DNA from: Clostridia bacterium
GTDB taxonomy: Bacteria; Bacillota; Clostridia; TANB77; CAG-508
Direction of reading: 5' to 3'
NCBI GenBank assembly: GCA_900752095.1
Contig: CAADUD010000140.1
Location: 1-29,391, forward strand
DNA length: 29,391 bases
Part shown: in pieces, positions 1-9,057 of the stretch
Position numbering within the stretch: the stretch's first letter is position 1
How the letters are laid out: each line of letters starts with the position of its first letter
The notes under the pieces: generated by a model
Told to the model about the DNA's origin: nothing
The model's input: the letters and a program-made list of their open reading frames with translations, nothing else
Database searches by the model: none
Made by a program: the position numbers and the translations under genes

Positions 1-1188
1 AGATATGCAATATATTTAATTATTATTCCTATACTGATTGCAAATTTGCATTGTGCAGTATGGCCATTCTATTTTGTTTTATATTTACCATATATTGTAG
101 AATATATTATTGCAAGTATTGCCGATGCTAATTTATACTATTTTATCCAAATTAAGTGGAAACAATTTAAATTGAAAAAAATTATGAAAAAAGGAACCTT
201 AGAAGAAATAGGAAAATGTCAGGAAGATATTGCACGTTTACAATTAGAAAAAGAAACATCTGTAAGGAAAGAAAAAAAACGTAGAGAAAATCCTTATAAA
301 ATTATATTAAAAAAAGAGCCAGCAGTAAAATGGTTAATTGTTATTATGATTATATGTATCTTTACAGGATTTTTAACACCTCTAGGAACAACACCATATA
401 CATATTTAATTAAAACAATGGAAGGTAATACCATGGATAATATTAGTGAACATCAACCATTAACATTAGTTAATAATAAAGCAATGCTAACTGTATTTAT
501 TGTATATGTATTACTTCTTATTTTTACAGATACTAAAGCAACTTTGCGTGATTTCTTAATGCTAGGAGGACTTACTTTATTAACCTTTATGTCTAGAAGA
601 CAAGCTTCTATGTTTGTGCTTGTTTGTGGTTTTATTTTTGCAAAACTCGTAACTAATTTGTTAGAAAAGTATGATCAAAAAGGAACGCAAGAAGTAATAA
701 AATTTGCAACCAGTTTTTTAGGAAAAGTATTAACTATTCTAATTGTTATTTTAATGAGTTTTATAATGTATAAAGGAAAAATAGGAAATCCGTATGTAAA
801 TGAAAAATCTTATCCAGTAGCTGCAGCTAATTATATTTTAGAAAATTTAGATGTAAAAAATATGAGATTATTTAATGAATATAATTATGGAAGTTATTTA
901 CTATATAGAGGAATTCCAGTATTTATAGATTCTAGAGCAGATTTATATGCACCTGAATTTAATGGAACAAAAAATGAAAAAGGAGAGTATGAAGGTAGAG
1001 ATATTTTCTCCGACTATATTAATGTTTCTAGTATTAGTACTTATTATGAAGACAAGTTTGAAAAATATGATATTACTCATGTTATTTTAGGCAAAAGAAC
1101 AAAATTAAATATGTTTTTATCTAGAGATGACAATTATAAAGAATTATATGACGATGATAATTTTGTAGTGTATGAAAGAGAAAACTAA
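1..1188 (+). CDS. Polytopic membrane protein, 5' end outside window
   Basis: The frame is open from base 1 (first codon AGA), so the true start lies upstream and only the C-terminal part is present, about 395 residues. Visible hydrophobic segments include the very N-terminal stretch (two helices around ANLHCAVWPFYFVLYLPYI), one following the charged region (KWLIVIMIICIFTGFLTPLG) and two to three more in the middle. The last ~125 residues look extracytoplasmic and soluble, with NEYNYGSYLLYRGIPVFIDSRAD split over a conserved-looking block. That combination (many helices, then a small domain with N-x-Y-x-x-G-S-Y-L and a P-V-F-I-D-x-R motif) resembles large membrane proteins often annotated as glycosyltransferase-like or hypothetical. 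I do not assign an enzyme activity. A Lys/Glu-rich cytoplasmic loop of ~60 residues sits between the helices. No clear terminator follows before the next gene, 91 bases away. Confidence 0.6.
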   Translation, partial: RYAIYLIIIPILIANLHCAVWPFYFVLYLPYIVEYIIASIADANLYYFIQIKWKQFKLKKIMKKGTLEEIGKCQEDIARLQLEKETSVRKEKKRRENPYKIILKKEPAVKWLIVIMIICIFTGFLTPLGTTPYTYLIKTMEGNTMDNISEHQPLTLVNNKAMLTVFIVYVLLLIFTDTKATLRDFLMLGGLTLLTFMSRRQASMFVLVCGFIFAKLVTNLLEKYDQKGTQEVIKFATSFLGKVLTILIVILMSFIMYKGKIGNPYVNEKSYPVAAANYILENLDVKNMRLFNEYNYGSYLLYRGIPVFIDSRADLYAPEFNGTKNEKGEYEGRDIFSDYINVSSISTYYEDKFEKYDITHVILGKRTKLNMFLSRDDNYKELYDDDNFVVYEREN

Positions 1189-1279
1189 AGGGTAAAGAAT
1201 CAAATCATTATGATAAAAATAATAAACAAAAATCAATTTAAACGCTAAAAATAAAAAAAGTAAAAAATAGGAGAAAAGA

Positions 1280-2188
1280 TTGAAAGAAATAATTGTAGAT
1301 CAAAAAAATAAAGAAAGAATTGATAAATATATTACAAATCGTATACCAGATTTATCAAGAATGATGGTACAAAAATTAATAGAAGAAAACCAAATACTAG
1401 TGAATGAAAAGACAGTAAAAACATCTTATTCTGTACAAAAAGGAGATAAAATTACAATTACTATACCAGAAATAAAAAAAACAGCGCTAAAACCGCAGGA
1501 TATTCCTTTAGATATTATATATGAGGATAATGATATTTTGGTAGTAAATAAAGCAAAAGGAATGGTAGTACATCCGGCAGCAGGAAATCCGGAAGGAACT
1601 TTAGTAAATGCAGTTATGGCACATTGTAAGGAAAACTTATCTGGCATTGGAGGAGAATTAAGACCAGGAATTGTTCATAGGCTGGACAAAGACACTTCAG
1701 GACTTTTAATTATTGCTAAAAATGATAAATCACATATTCAAATGAGCAAACAAATACAGAATAGAGAAGTAAAAAAGATTTATATTGCATTAGTAAGAGG
1801 TGTCATACCAGAAAACGAAGCAACTATTAATATGCCAATCGGTAGAAGTATACAAGATAGAAAAAAAATGGCAGTAACTAAAAAAGGAAAAGAAGCCATA
1901 ACCCATTTTCAAGTTTTAGAACGATTTGATAAATATACTTTATTAAAAATAAAAATAGATACAGGAAGAACGCACCAAATAAGAGTGCACATGGCTGAAA
2001 TTGGTTATCCTGTAGTAGGGGATATACTATATTCTAATGGCAAAAATGAGTTTGGAATAGAAGGACAAATGCTTCATGCTATAAGCTTAGATTTTAAACA
2101 TCCTATTACTCAAAAATTACTTCACTTAAAAGCACCATTACCAGAATATTTTGAAGAAGTTTTAAAAAAATTAAGAAATAAGGGATGA
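1280..2188 (+). CDS. rluD: RluD-family 23S rRNA pseudouridine synthase
   Basis: This enzyme isomerises specific uridines in 23S rRNA to pseudouridine. An N-terminal S4 RNA-binding domain (about residues 10-75, containing SRMMVQKLIEENQILVN) is followed by the catalytic domain. The family signature HRLDKDTSGLL lies near residue 133, with the catalytic Asp in RLDKDTSG. Further family blocks are NKAKGMVVHPAAGN and GRTHQIRVHMAEIGYPVVGD. The length of 302 residues is normal. Translation starts at TTG, preceded by ATAGGAG 6-7 bases upstream; no in-frame ATG fits as well. The next gene begins 10 bases after the stop, so the two rRNA-modifying enzymes are probably co-transcribed. Assignment to RluD rather than another RluA-clan member is from overall pattern only. 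Confidence 0.88.
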   Translation: MKEIIVDQKNKERIDKYITNRIPDLSRMMVQKLIEENQILVNEKTVKTSYSVQKGDKITITIPEIKKTALKPQDIPLDIIYEDNDILVVNKAKGMVVHPAAGNPEGTLVNAVMAHCKENLSGIGGELRPGIVHRLDKDTSGLLIIAKNDKSHIQMSKQIQNREVKKIYIALVRGVIPENEATINMPIGRSIQDRKKMAVTKKGKEAITHFQVLERFDKYTLLKIKIDTGRTHQIRVHMAEIGYPVVGDILYSNGKNEFGIEGQMLHAISLDFKHPITQKLLHLKAPLPEYFEEVLKKLRNKG

Positions 2189-2197
2189 AAGGAAAAT

Positions 2198-2938
2198 ATG
2201 GAGGAAAGGATACAAAAATTTCTAGCAAACCAAGGGATATGTTCTAGAAGAAAAGCGGAGGAAGCTATCTTATTAGGAAAAATAAAAGTAAATGGAAAAA
2301 TAATTTCAGAATTAGGAACTAAAATAAATCCAGAAGTGGACAACATAGAATATGAGGGAAAAAATATCAACAAAAAAATAGAAAAAGTATATATTTTATT
2401 AAATAAGCCAATTGGTTATATAACAACAGTAAAAGATCAATTTGGAAGACCAACTGTGATGAATGTATTACAAGAAAAAGGACAAAAACTTACTATTTCT
2501 GTTGTGCCAGTAGGAAGGTTGGATATGTATACTTCTGGGGCTCTTATACTTAGTAATGATGGAGATTTTATTTATAGACTAACTCATCCAAAGCATGAAA
2601 TTAATAAAACTTACCAAGTTACATTAAAAGGAAAAATAGCAGAAAACGAAGTAGAAAAATTAAAAAATGGCGTAGATATAGGCGATTATATTACAAAACC
2701 TGCTCAAGTAAGAATTATGAAAATAGATGAAGATAAAGATATTTCTAGAATAGAACTTACCATACATGAAGGAAAAAATAGACAAGTAAGACGTATGTGT
2801 GAAGTAATTGGAAAAAAAGTTTTAGCTTTGCATAGAAGTAAAATAGGAGATATTAATGTAAAAGATTTAAAATTAGGACAATGGCGCTATTTAAGAAAAA
2901 CAGAAGTAGAAAAGTTGCTAGAAAATAGCAAACTTTAG
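2198..2938 (+). CDS. rluB: RsuA/RluB-family rRNA pseudouridine synthase
   Basis: This is a pseudouridine synthase of the RsuA/RluB/RluE/RluF group, 246 residues. The N-terminal S4 domain (residues 1-60) begins MEERIQKFLANQGICSRRKAE, which is the typical opening of RluB proteins. The catalytic motif is GRLDMYTSGALILSNDG near residue 105, with the Asp in RLD as nucleophile. ILLNKPIGYITTV and the C-terminal EGKNRQVRRMCEVIGKKVLALHR are further family blocks. The start ATG has AAAGGA 6-7 bases upstream. In Firmicutes RluB-type enzymes commonly modify the peptidyl-transferase region of 23S rRNA; that target is taken from the family, not shown here. It sits immediately behind the RluD-like gene and is the last gene of that run, since a new promoter follows at 3042. 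Confidence 0.88.
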   Translation: MEERIQKFLANQGICSRRKAEEAILLGKIKVNGKIISELGTKINPEVDNIEYEGKNINKKIEKVYILLNKPIGYITTVKDQFGRPTVMNVLQEKGQKLTISVVPVGRLDMYTSGALILSNDGDFIYRLTHPKHEINKTYQVTLKGKIAENEVEKLKNGVDIGDYITKPAQVRIMKIDEDKDISRIELTIHEGKNRQVRRMCEVIGKKVLALHRSKIGDINVKDLKLGQWRYLRKTEVEKLLENSKL

Positions 2939-3041
2939 TTATTTTTATATAAAAATTTGTCAGAAAAATTGATTTGTTAAGTAAAAAATGCAAAATTTTG
3001 TAAAGTAAAAGATTGAAGATTAAGAGAAGAATAAAAAATGA

Positions 3042-3070
3042 TGGACAAAGTATAGAATTTATGCTACTAT
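3042..3070 (+). promoter_or_regulatory. Sigma-A-type promoter for the winged-helix gene
   Basis: TGGACA at 3042-3047 and TACTAT at 3065-3070 are separated by 17 bases, with a further TATAAT overlapping at 3068. It lies about 160 bases upstream of the ATG at 3231. This is the best promoter-like pair in the 292-base gap between 2939 and 3230. Confidence 0.5.
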
Positions 3071-3230
3071 AATAATATAGTTGTTTGCAAAATTTGTAAA
3101 TAATGGCAGAACTAAATTTATAAAAAAGCATTACTAAAAAATGACTATTACTACGACTAAAGTAGTTAAAAATTAATTTAGTTTAGCATTGTTTTAAACT
3201 TCTGTTAGAAGATTAAAGGAGGAAAATAGA
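3071..3230 (+). other. Long 5' leader with possible base pairing
   Basis: The transcript from the promoter at 3042 would carry a leader of about 150 bases. AACTAAATT (3110-3118) is complementary to AATTTAGTT (3175-3183), and a smaller ACTAC/GTAGT hairpin lies between them. The ribosome site AAAGGAGG sits just before the ATG and outside this stem. No known riboswitch core was recognised. The DNA is very AT-rich, so chance pairing is possible. Confidence 0.25.
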
Positions 3231-4172
3231 ATGGTAGAAGATAATAATATAAAGGCTACTGTATCACCATTTGCTATTCGTGAAGGGGAAATAAAGGTAT
3301 TTGATGGAAAAGATGGATATGTGTCCATGAATCAAATTATTCATAGAATTAATATAGGACATATTAATGAAATCCATTTTGTAATTCTCGAATTGGTGAA
3401 TGAATTTGAGTTTATAACATCAAGACAATTATTACAAATGTTAGAATGGAAAAAAATCGATGTAGGTTCTCAAGAAAAATTAAATAATAAATTGGAACAA
3501 TTAGTAAAAACAAAAATATTAACAAGATATTATTTTGATTCAGAAGATGGTAAAGGTATTTATCGTATTTACTGTTTAGAAAAGATGGGAAAATATTTAT
3601 TAAATTCTCGTGGAATAGAATGTAAATGGCAACCAACAGACAATACCAAGCCAGTAGCTATGATTAAAAAGAGATTGGCGGGAAAACAAAAAATAATTGC
3701 TTATTTAAGAAAAGTAAAAACATTTGATTCTTATACTCCAAAGCCAGCTTTTACGGCAAAACAAGCAGGAAAAACTTTTAAAGCGAGTGGAGGAAGTGTA
3801 AAATTAACAAAAAATAATAAATCTATTGAATTTGTTTTTGAAGTAATTCGTAGAGAAGAAGAATGGGAAAAAAAGCTAAAAGACAAAATGAAGTTATATA
3901 AAGATTTTTACGAAAATTTCCAAGTAGGTGATTCTGGTTATATGGGATTACCACAACTAATATTAGTTTGTGAAGATGAAAGGCATATGGCAGAAACTTT
4001 TAAAACAATTATAATGAATAATTTAGAAATTCGCAATATTAAATTATATTATACAACAGATTTAAGACAGAATGAAGAAACTCTAGAAAAGACTTTAGTA
4101 GAGTTTAAACTAGATTCAGAGACTAAAAAATACAAAATGGAAAATATTGAAGTAAAATTATTGGGAATATAA
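3231..4172 (+). CDS. Winged-helix protein, replication-relaxation-like
   Basis: This 313-residue protein is basic, with no membrane segment or signal peptide. Residues ~40-130 look like a winged-helix DNA-binding domain (helices around HFVILELVNEFEFITSRQL, then LNNKLEQLVKTKILTRYYF and a beta wing with GIYRIYCLEKMGKYLL). The C-terminal half has an alternating beta/alpha pattern, FVFEVIRREEEWEKKLKDKM followed by LPQLILVCEDERHMAETF, which resembles the nuclease-like fold seen in replication-relaxation and related plasmid proteins. I do not see a complete catalytic PD-(D/E)xK set. The start has AAAGGAGG at a good distance. It is convergent with the VirD4-like gene and shares its terminator. The pairing with a coupling-type ATPase suggests DNA handling, but the function is unproven. 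Confidence 0.5.
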   Translation: MVEDNNIKATVSPFAIREGEIKVFDGKDGYVSMNQIIHRINIGHINEIHFVILELVNEFEFITSRQLLQMLEWKKIDVGSQEKLNNKLEQLVKTKILTRYYFDSEDGKGIYRIYCLEKMGKYLLNSRGIECKWQPTDNTKPVAMIKKRLAGKQKIIAYLRKVKTFDSYTPKPAFTAKQAGKTFKASGGSVKLTKNNKSIEFVFEVIRREEEWEKKLKDKMKLYKDFYENFQVGDSGYMGLPQLILVCEDERHMAETFKTIIMNNLEIRNIKLYYTTDLRQNEETLEKTLVEFKLDSETKKYKMENIEVKLLGI

Positions 4173-4219
4173 GTTTATGAAAATCTCAATATTGATAAAA
4201 AAGTAAATGTAATGAAACA

Positions 4220-4246
4220 AAAACCACGTGTTTTACACGTGGTTTT
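4220..4246. terminator. Bidirectional intrinsic terminator
   Basis: A perfect 12-base-pair stem, AAAACCACGTGT (4220-4231) and ACACGTGGTTTT (4235-4246), closes a three-base loop. T-rich sequence follows on both strands (GATTTT on plus, TTGTTTC on minus). It lies between two convergent genes, so it can serve both. Confidence 0.85.
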
Positions 4247-4262
4247 GATTTTAAATATTTTC

Positions 4263-6638
4263 TTATTCATCCTTTTTATTCTTTTTAAAATTAACGACAA
4301 TAGCATCTTCGTTATTAAATAAAAATTTAGAATCAGAAGTATCTGTTTGAATAGGGTCTATTTCGTGGCTAGTATCATAATTATCGTTAGCACTGGTTGC
4401 TGCTGCAAAATCTCCTCTATTTTTCTTTAATAATTTTTGAGCAATAGACTCTGCACTAGAAATTCCAGTTTCAAATTTTGCAAAATCATATTTTTTACTT
4501 TTTTGCATTTCTTTGTATTTAGATTCCATAAAATCTACTTTACCTTTATTTACAATACTTTTTCCTTTTAAATCTTTTATTTTATAGATAACCTGTTTAG
4601 ACTTTAATGACATAATCTTACCAGCTGAATAGTTAGGTTTCCATTTAAATTCAATATTACCCTTTTTAGGATCATATTCTGTCTTATCAGTATTATAAGT
4701 GTTAGAAAATGTCCACTCTCTTTTATCTTGCATTGCTGTTTCCCACCATTTAACATCTTCTGGAAGAGCATTGCCAAATATAAATTTATTTACTGTATTA
4801 GAAAGGATTAAGTCTTTGTAGTAATCTCCTCTAGCATCTGCATTTAAATCACCTTTAAGTTGCGTTAAGTTTTGAGAATCTAATACAGTTGCAACTTTAT
4901 ACTTACGATATAAAGTATAAATTGGTTCTGTTGCCTTACAAATATAACTTGGAAAATCGTCTATATATAAGAAATGAGGAATACGGTTACTATCGTTTCC
5001 AGGTCTAGAAAGAACAGATTGTTGCATTAGAAGTAAGAAGAATAACCCAAATGCTTTATGCGCTGTTTCTCCTAAATCTCCTCTACGTGTACATAATAAT
5101 GTTACTTGACCTTCTGCTAGGACTTTATCAAAATCTAAGTTATTAGTACGATTACATAGTATATTTTTTACTCCTGGATAACGTAATAAATTATCTAACT
5201 CAGAAGCTGCTACTGTAACAGAACGTTTGGTATTTAATAAATTTTGAGAATCTGGGTAGAAACTCTTTTCAAAATAACGAATCAAAATACGATATTTTTC
5301 TGCAAGTTCAGGAATTTGTTTCATTCTTTCTACCATATCTACAACTAAGTCGAAATCAGTTAGCATATTTAGCATATCTTCTAAGTTTGGAAGTAAACCT
5401 TCGTTTTCTAATGGATACATTTCTTTTAATAAAATGGATATGTTTTCTATAACTTGTACTGCTTCATTTTCTCTGTAAGCAAGTTCCAAATCTGGCCTAC
5501 TACGAACAAATAAACCTTTTAATACAGAAGAAATAGCAACACCTGTTTTAATTGGATCTTGGTAAACAAATGGATTAATACCAGGAGAGGTGGTGCTGTT
5601 TGGGTCTATAATGTTTACTGGTATGTGAAAATTAGAAGCTACCTTTGCAACTCTTTCTATTGATTCATGTTCATCAGATACATAGGTAATACCCATATTA
5701 CGATAAGTAATTTTATCACCAGAACTGCTAATAATCATTTTTTTCATGTAGTTTTTATAAGTATCTATCTTATCTGGGTTTGGTATTAACATATCTAATG
5801 AAAAATGTTCATTAATATAATCATTATCATAAGGACAATTTAAACTAGCAAGGCCTGTTTTTAATGCAGTAAATCCCATTTCTTTAGATACTTCTCGAAA
5901 GAAAGATTTTCTTTCAATATCTCTTGCAAGCATTGGCTCATATACCATCATGGTTTTTCCAGAACCAGAGACACCTACAATTAAAAAAGATTCAAAACGT
6001 TTACTTTCTGGAATACAAATATCTTCTCCACTTTCTGTATCTGTACATACCTTTACTTCACAAGTGTAAACTCCATGAGCTTCTTTATCGGAAGTTAAAC
6101 TAATACCACCATAATCAAAGATGGAATCACGAATATCCTTTGTATCATGTACAGTAAATAATAGCCATTTAAATACTTTGTAAAAAGTAACCAGTGGAAT
6201 GTAAATAGCAATTGCAGTAAATGCTGGTTTAAATAAATAGTAAAACTCGGTAGCAAGTTCTGGATAATTTGGTAAGGAAAGGAGTCCTAGCCAAACAGCC
6301 TGATTTAGCCATTGAACTACTGCACATACAATTAGAATATAAAAACTTACAAAAAATGCATGGAAGATTCTATATTTTGCTACATCAGATGGTGCAAATT
6401 TGGAAGAACCAGAAAAGAAAAAGGCAAAAGCCAAACAAGCAAATGCTAAAGTATATTCAATTGGTCCCCAATAAGAATAAGCAACCCCTGTAAAAATAAT
6501 GAATAATAATTCGACAATTCTATCTATTAAAATATAAGCAGATATTAATGTTAAAATATAGGTTACAAAAGTATTTCTATCTGTCTTTAAGAATTTTAAA
6601 AACTTATCAATTAGTTTCAAAAAATCCACCACTTTCAT
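4263..6638 (-). CDS. VirD4/TraG-like membrane ATPase
   Basis: This 791-residue protein has the layout of a type IV coupling protein. Four or five hydrophobic helices lie in residues ~22-165. A cytoplasmic ATPase follows, with Walker A VGVSGSGKT at 221-229 and a Walker B-like LYIDDF near 555. After that come an arginine/glutamine-containing strand (ATVLDSQNLTQLKGD) and the segment typical of the TraM-recognition part of TraD/TraG proteins. The C-terminal ~100 residues are polar and likely disordered. Such ATPases pump DNA or protein substrates into secretion channels. No relaxase, VirB4, VirB6 or other conjugation protein is encoded in the window, so the substrate is unknown. The ATG has no convincing Shine-Dalgarno; the next in-frame starts are no better. 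Base composition matches the neighbours, giving no sign of recent arrival. Confidence 0.75.
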   Translation of the reverse strand: MKVVDFLKLIDKFLKFLKTDRNTFVTYILTLISAYILIDRIVELLFIIFTGVAYSYWGPIEYTLAFACLAFAFFFSGSSKFAPSDVAKYRIFHAFFVSFYILIVCAVVQWLNQAVWLGLLSLPNYPELATEFYYLFKPAFTAIAIYIPLVTFYKVFKWLLFTVHDTKDIRDSIFDYGGISLTSDKEAHGVYTCEVKVCTDTESGEDICIPESKRFESFLIVGVSGSGKTMMVYEPMLARDIERKSFFREVSKEMGFTALKTGLASLNCPYDNDYINEHFSLDMLIPNPDKIDTYKNYMKKMIISSSGDKITYRNMGITYVSDEHESIERVAKVASNFHIPVNIIDPNSTTSPGINPFVYQDPIKTGVAISSVLKGLFVRSRPDLELAYRENEAVQVIENISILLKEMYPLENEGLLPNLEDMLNMLTDFDLVVDMVERMKQIPELAEKYRILIRYFEKSFYPDSQNLLNTKRSVTVAASELDNLLRYPGVKNILCNRTNNLDFDKVLAEGQVTLLCTRRGDLGETAHKAFGLFFLLLMQQSVLSRPGNDSNRIPHFLYIDDFPSYICKATEPIYTLYRKYKVATVLDSQNLTQLKGDLNADARGDYYKDLILSNTVNKFIFGNALPEDVKWWETAMQDKREWTFSNTYNTDKTEYDPKKGNIEFKWKPNYSAGKIMSLKSKQVIYKIKDLKGKSIVNKGKVDFMESKYKEMQKSKKYDFAKFETGISSAESIAQKLLKKNRGDFAAATSANDNYDTSHEIDPIQTDTSDSKFLFNNEDAIVVNFKKNKKDE

Positions 6639-6659
6639 TTCATAAATCTATACATATCT

Positions 6660-6688
6660 ATTATCTTATAAAACGACGAAAAATACAA
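6660..6688 (-). promoter_or_regulatory. Promoter candidate close to the VirD4-like start
   Basis: On the minus strand TTGTAT (6688-6683) and GATAAT (6665-6660) are 17 bases apart. Transcription would begin only about 10-15 bases before the ATG at 6638, which fits the lack of a ribosome site there. Confidence 0.4.
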
Positions 6689-6752
6689 GAGTTTTTGCTA
6701 AAAAACTATAAAAAATCTCCTTTCTTATTGGTACTTAAAATTTTGTAATAAA

Positions 6753-6781
6753 TTTATAAATTTCATAGTATGTATTAACAA
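6753..6781 (-). promoter_or_regulatory. Upstream promoter candidate for the VirD4-like gene
   Basis: TTGTTA (6781-6776) and TATAAA (6758-6753) on the minus strand are 17 bases apart. It would give a leader of about 110 bases that contains an orphan AAGAAAGGAG not followed by a usable start codon. Confidence 0.35.
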
Positions 6782-6840
6782 GAAGTTGGAATGATGAAAA
6801 AATCGAAAATTCAAAAAAGATAATATGAGAAAGGTAAAAG

Positions 6841-8485
6841 ATGAAAAAACGAAAATTTAAAAAGGAAACTTTTGTACAAAGTGTTATTATCTTAATGGTT
6901 TCTCAGATATGTAATAAACTTTTAGGATTAATTTACAAATTATATTTAACTAATAGAGAAGGATTTGGAGATAAAGGAAATGCTATTTATAGTAGTGGGT
7001 TTCAAATTTATGCTTTATTTTTAACAATCTCTTCCGTAGGGGTACCAGGAGCTGTTGCAAAATTAGTTTCTGAACGTGTTGCCATAGGAGATCATAAAGG
7101 AGCACATCGTATTTTTAAAATTGCATTCATTACTTTTGGCAGTATTGGATTTTTAAGTAGTAGTATTTTATTTTTTGGTGCTCACTATATTGCAAATTCT
7201 TTTTTGCAAATACCAGAAGCAGAATTAACATTAGTAGCACTTTCCCCCTCTGTATTTTTAGTAGCCATTAGTTGTGTTATTAAAGGTTATTTTAATGGAA
7301 GGGAACATTTAAAAGTAACTGCCCATGCACAAACGTTAGAACAGTTTTTTAAAACCGTAATGTCTGTTATTTTGGTAGAAAGCATTGCTATGACAACAGG
7401 AGTAGATACTACTATTATGGCAGCAGGAGCTAACCTTTCTACTACATTAGCAACTATTCTTTGTTTTTTCTATTTATATCGATATTATAAAAGCATGAAA
7501 CAAGAAATTGCTTGGGAGATAAAAAATAGTATAAACTACAGACCAACTAGAATACGCAAAACTATTCAAAAAATATTATCTGTTTCTATTCCAATGTCAT
7601 TTAGTAGTATTTTAGGAACCATTAATAAAAATATTGATTCCATAACAGTAGTAAGAGGGTTAAAAAATTTTTTATCGGAAGAACAAGCTAAAATTCAATA
7701 TGGAATTTTAACAGGAAAAGTAGATACTTTAGTTACCTTACCCATGTCTATGAATATGGCATTTGCAACGGCATTACTTCCTGCAATTTCTACAGCTAAA
7801 GCAATGGGAGATCTACAAACTGTTAAAAAGAAAATTTCATTTTCTTTATTAATTACAATCTTAATTGGACTTCCTTGTATGATAGGAATGATAATATTTG
7901 CTAAACCAATTTTAATGCTTCTATTTCCAAATGCAACTTCTGGTAGTTTTATTTATCAAATTAGTTGTTTAGGTATTATTTTTATTGTATTAGAACAAAC
8001 TATCAGTGGAGCATTACATGGATTGGGAAAAATTATAGTACCAGGAATAGCTTTACTAATTGGAGTAATTGTAAAGTTTTTCTTAAACTGTTTTTTAGTT
8101 CCGATGAATCCAGAAACGTTTTTCTTACGGAGGAACTGCAGGAGCTGCCTTTTCTACTGTAATTTGTCATATTATTGCATTTATAATAGAATTTAAAATT
8201 TTAAGAAAGAATATTTCCTTACAGTTAGACAAGAAAAAAATAATAGTAAAGCCAATTTTGGCAACCATTATGATGGGAATTGTTTCTTATACATTCTATC
8301 ATTTTACCGTTGGAATCTTAGAAAATAAAATAACAACAATTTTGACACTGACATTAGCAGTTGTAGTTTATGTTATTAGTATAATCTTATTGCGTATTTT
8401 TTCAAAAGAAGAGATTATTAGGCTTCCTTATGGAGAAAAAATCTATATTTTTTTAAAAAGAACAAGACTTTATAGAGAAAGGTGA
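6841..8485 (+). pseudogene. spoVB: SpoVB/MurJ-type lipid flippase, frameshifted
   Basis: This is a multi-helix transporter of the MOP superfamily (polysaccharide biosynthesis/SpoVB/MurJ type), which flips lipid-linked glycans across the membrane. Family features are SQICNKLLGLIYKLYLTN at the N-terminus, the SSVGVPGAVAKLVSE block and about 12-14 hydrophobic segments. The frame opened by the ATG at 6841 reads in family style to about codon 428 and then changes to unrelated Cys/Arg-rich residues ending at 8196. From 8126 the next frame continues sensibly (YGGTAGAAFSTVICHIIAF) to a stop at 8485. Removing one T near 8121-8126 restores a protein of about 548 residues, a normal length. Either a true inactivating insertion or a sequencing/assembly error explains this. 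A weak ribosome site (GAAAGG) precedes the ATG. The neighbouring HU gene is a common SpoVB companion in Clostridia. Confidence 0.8.
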
Positions 8486-8583
8486 AAACCTAGTAAAATC
8501 AATACTTACAGATGATATGGTAACGCAAACCCTTAGAAAAAGCGTAGCTTAGCTAAAAAAATAAATAAAAAAAAAGAAGGATT

Positions 8584-8611
8584 TTGAAAAAGAATGACGA
8601 ATAATGATAAT
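8584..8611 (+). promoter_or_regulatory. Promoter candidate for HU gene
   Basis: TTGAAA (8584-8589) and GATAAT (8606-8611) with a 16-base spacer lie in the 181-base gap before the HU gene, about 55 bases before its start codon. Confidence 0.4.
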
Positions 8612-8666
8612 AGTAGATATAAATAGCAATCTACACATTTAAAAATCTTATAGGAGGTAATGTTAA

Positions 8667-8945
8667 ATGAACAAATCAGAATTAATCGCAGCTATGGCAG
8701 CAAAAACAGGAGAAACAAAAAAAGATGCAGAAGTAGCATTAAATGCATTCGTTAATGTTGTAACAGACGCATTAGTAAAAGGAGATAAAGTTCAATTAGT
8801 TGGATTTGGATCTTTTGAAGTAAGAAAAAGAGCTGCTAGAAAAGGAAGAAATCCACAAACTAAAGAAGAAATCAAAATTCCTGCTTCTAAAGCACCTGTT
8901 TTCAAAGCTGGAAAAGCATTAAAAGATTTAGTAAACAAAAAATAA
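8667..8945 (+). CDS. hup: HU family DNA-binding protein
   Basis: This 92-residue histone-like protein bends and compacts DNA as a dimer. The sequence is textbook HU: MNKSELIAAMAAKTGETKK at the N-terminus, VQLVGFGSFEVRKRAARKGR leading into the beta arm, then GRNPQT and IPASKAPVFKAGKALKD at the C-terminal end. The RNPQT segment at the arm tip, with its intercalating proline, is intact. The ribosome site TAGGAGGTAATG is very strong, and codons are richer in preferred choices than in neighbouring genes, as expected for an abundant protein. It has its own promoter candidate and terminator, so it is probably monocistronic. Confidence 0.97.
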   Translation: MNKSELIAAMAAKTGETKKDAEVALNAFVNVVTDALVKGDKVQLVGFGSFEVRKRAARKGRNPQTKEEIKIPASKAPVFKAGKALKDLVNKK

Positions 8946-8982
8946 GATAGTAATTTATATAAATTATATGAATTCATATTTC

Positions 8983-9023
8983 AAAATCGGCCAAAGAGAA
9001 TGTTCTTTTTTGGTCGATTTTTT
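8983..9023 (+). terminator. Intrinsic terminator after HU
   Basis: AAAATCGGCCAAAGAGAA pairs with TTCTTTTTTGGTCGATTTT around a two-base loop, with a few G-U pairs, and the 3' arm runs into a T tract. It starts 38 bases after the HU stop codon. Confidence 0.85.
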
Positions 9024-9057
9024 CAAATAATAAACAAAATTAATGTTAAAAAAATAA

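Noticed and set aside
3231..6638. An integrated conjugative element
   Set aside because: One coupling-type ATPase is not enough: no relaxase, integrase, VirB4, direct repeats or composition change are seen in the flanks.
6269..6748. Plus-strand open frames opposite the VirD4-like N-terminus
   Set aside because: They are antisense to a clear coding region, and no family pattern is visible.
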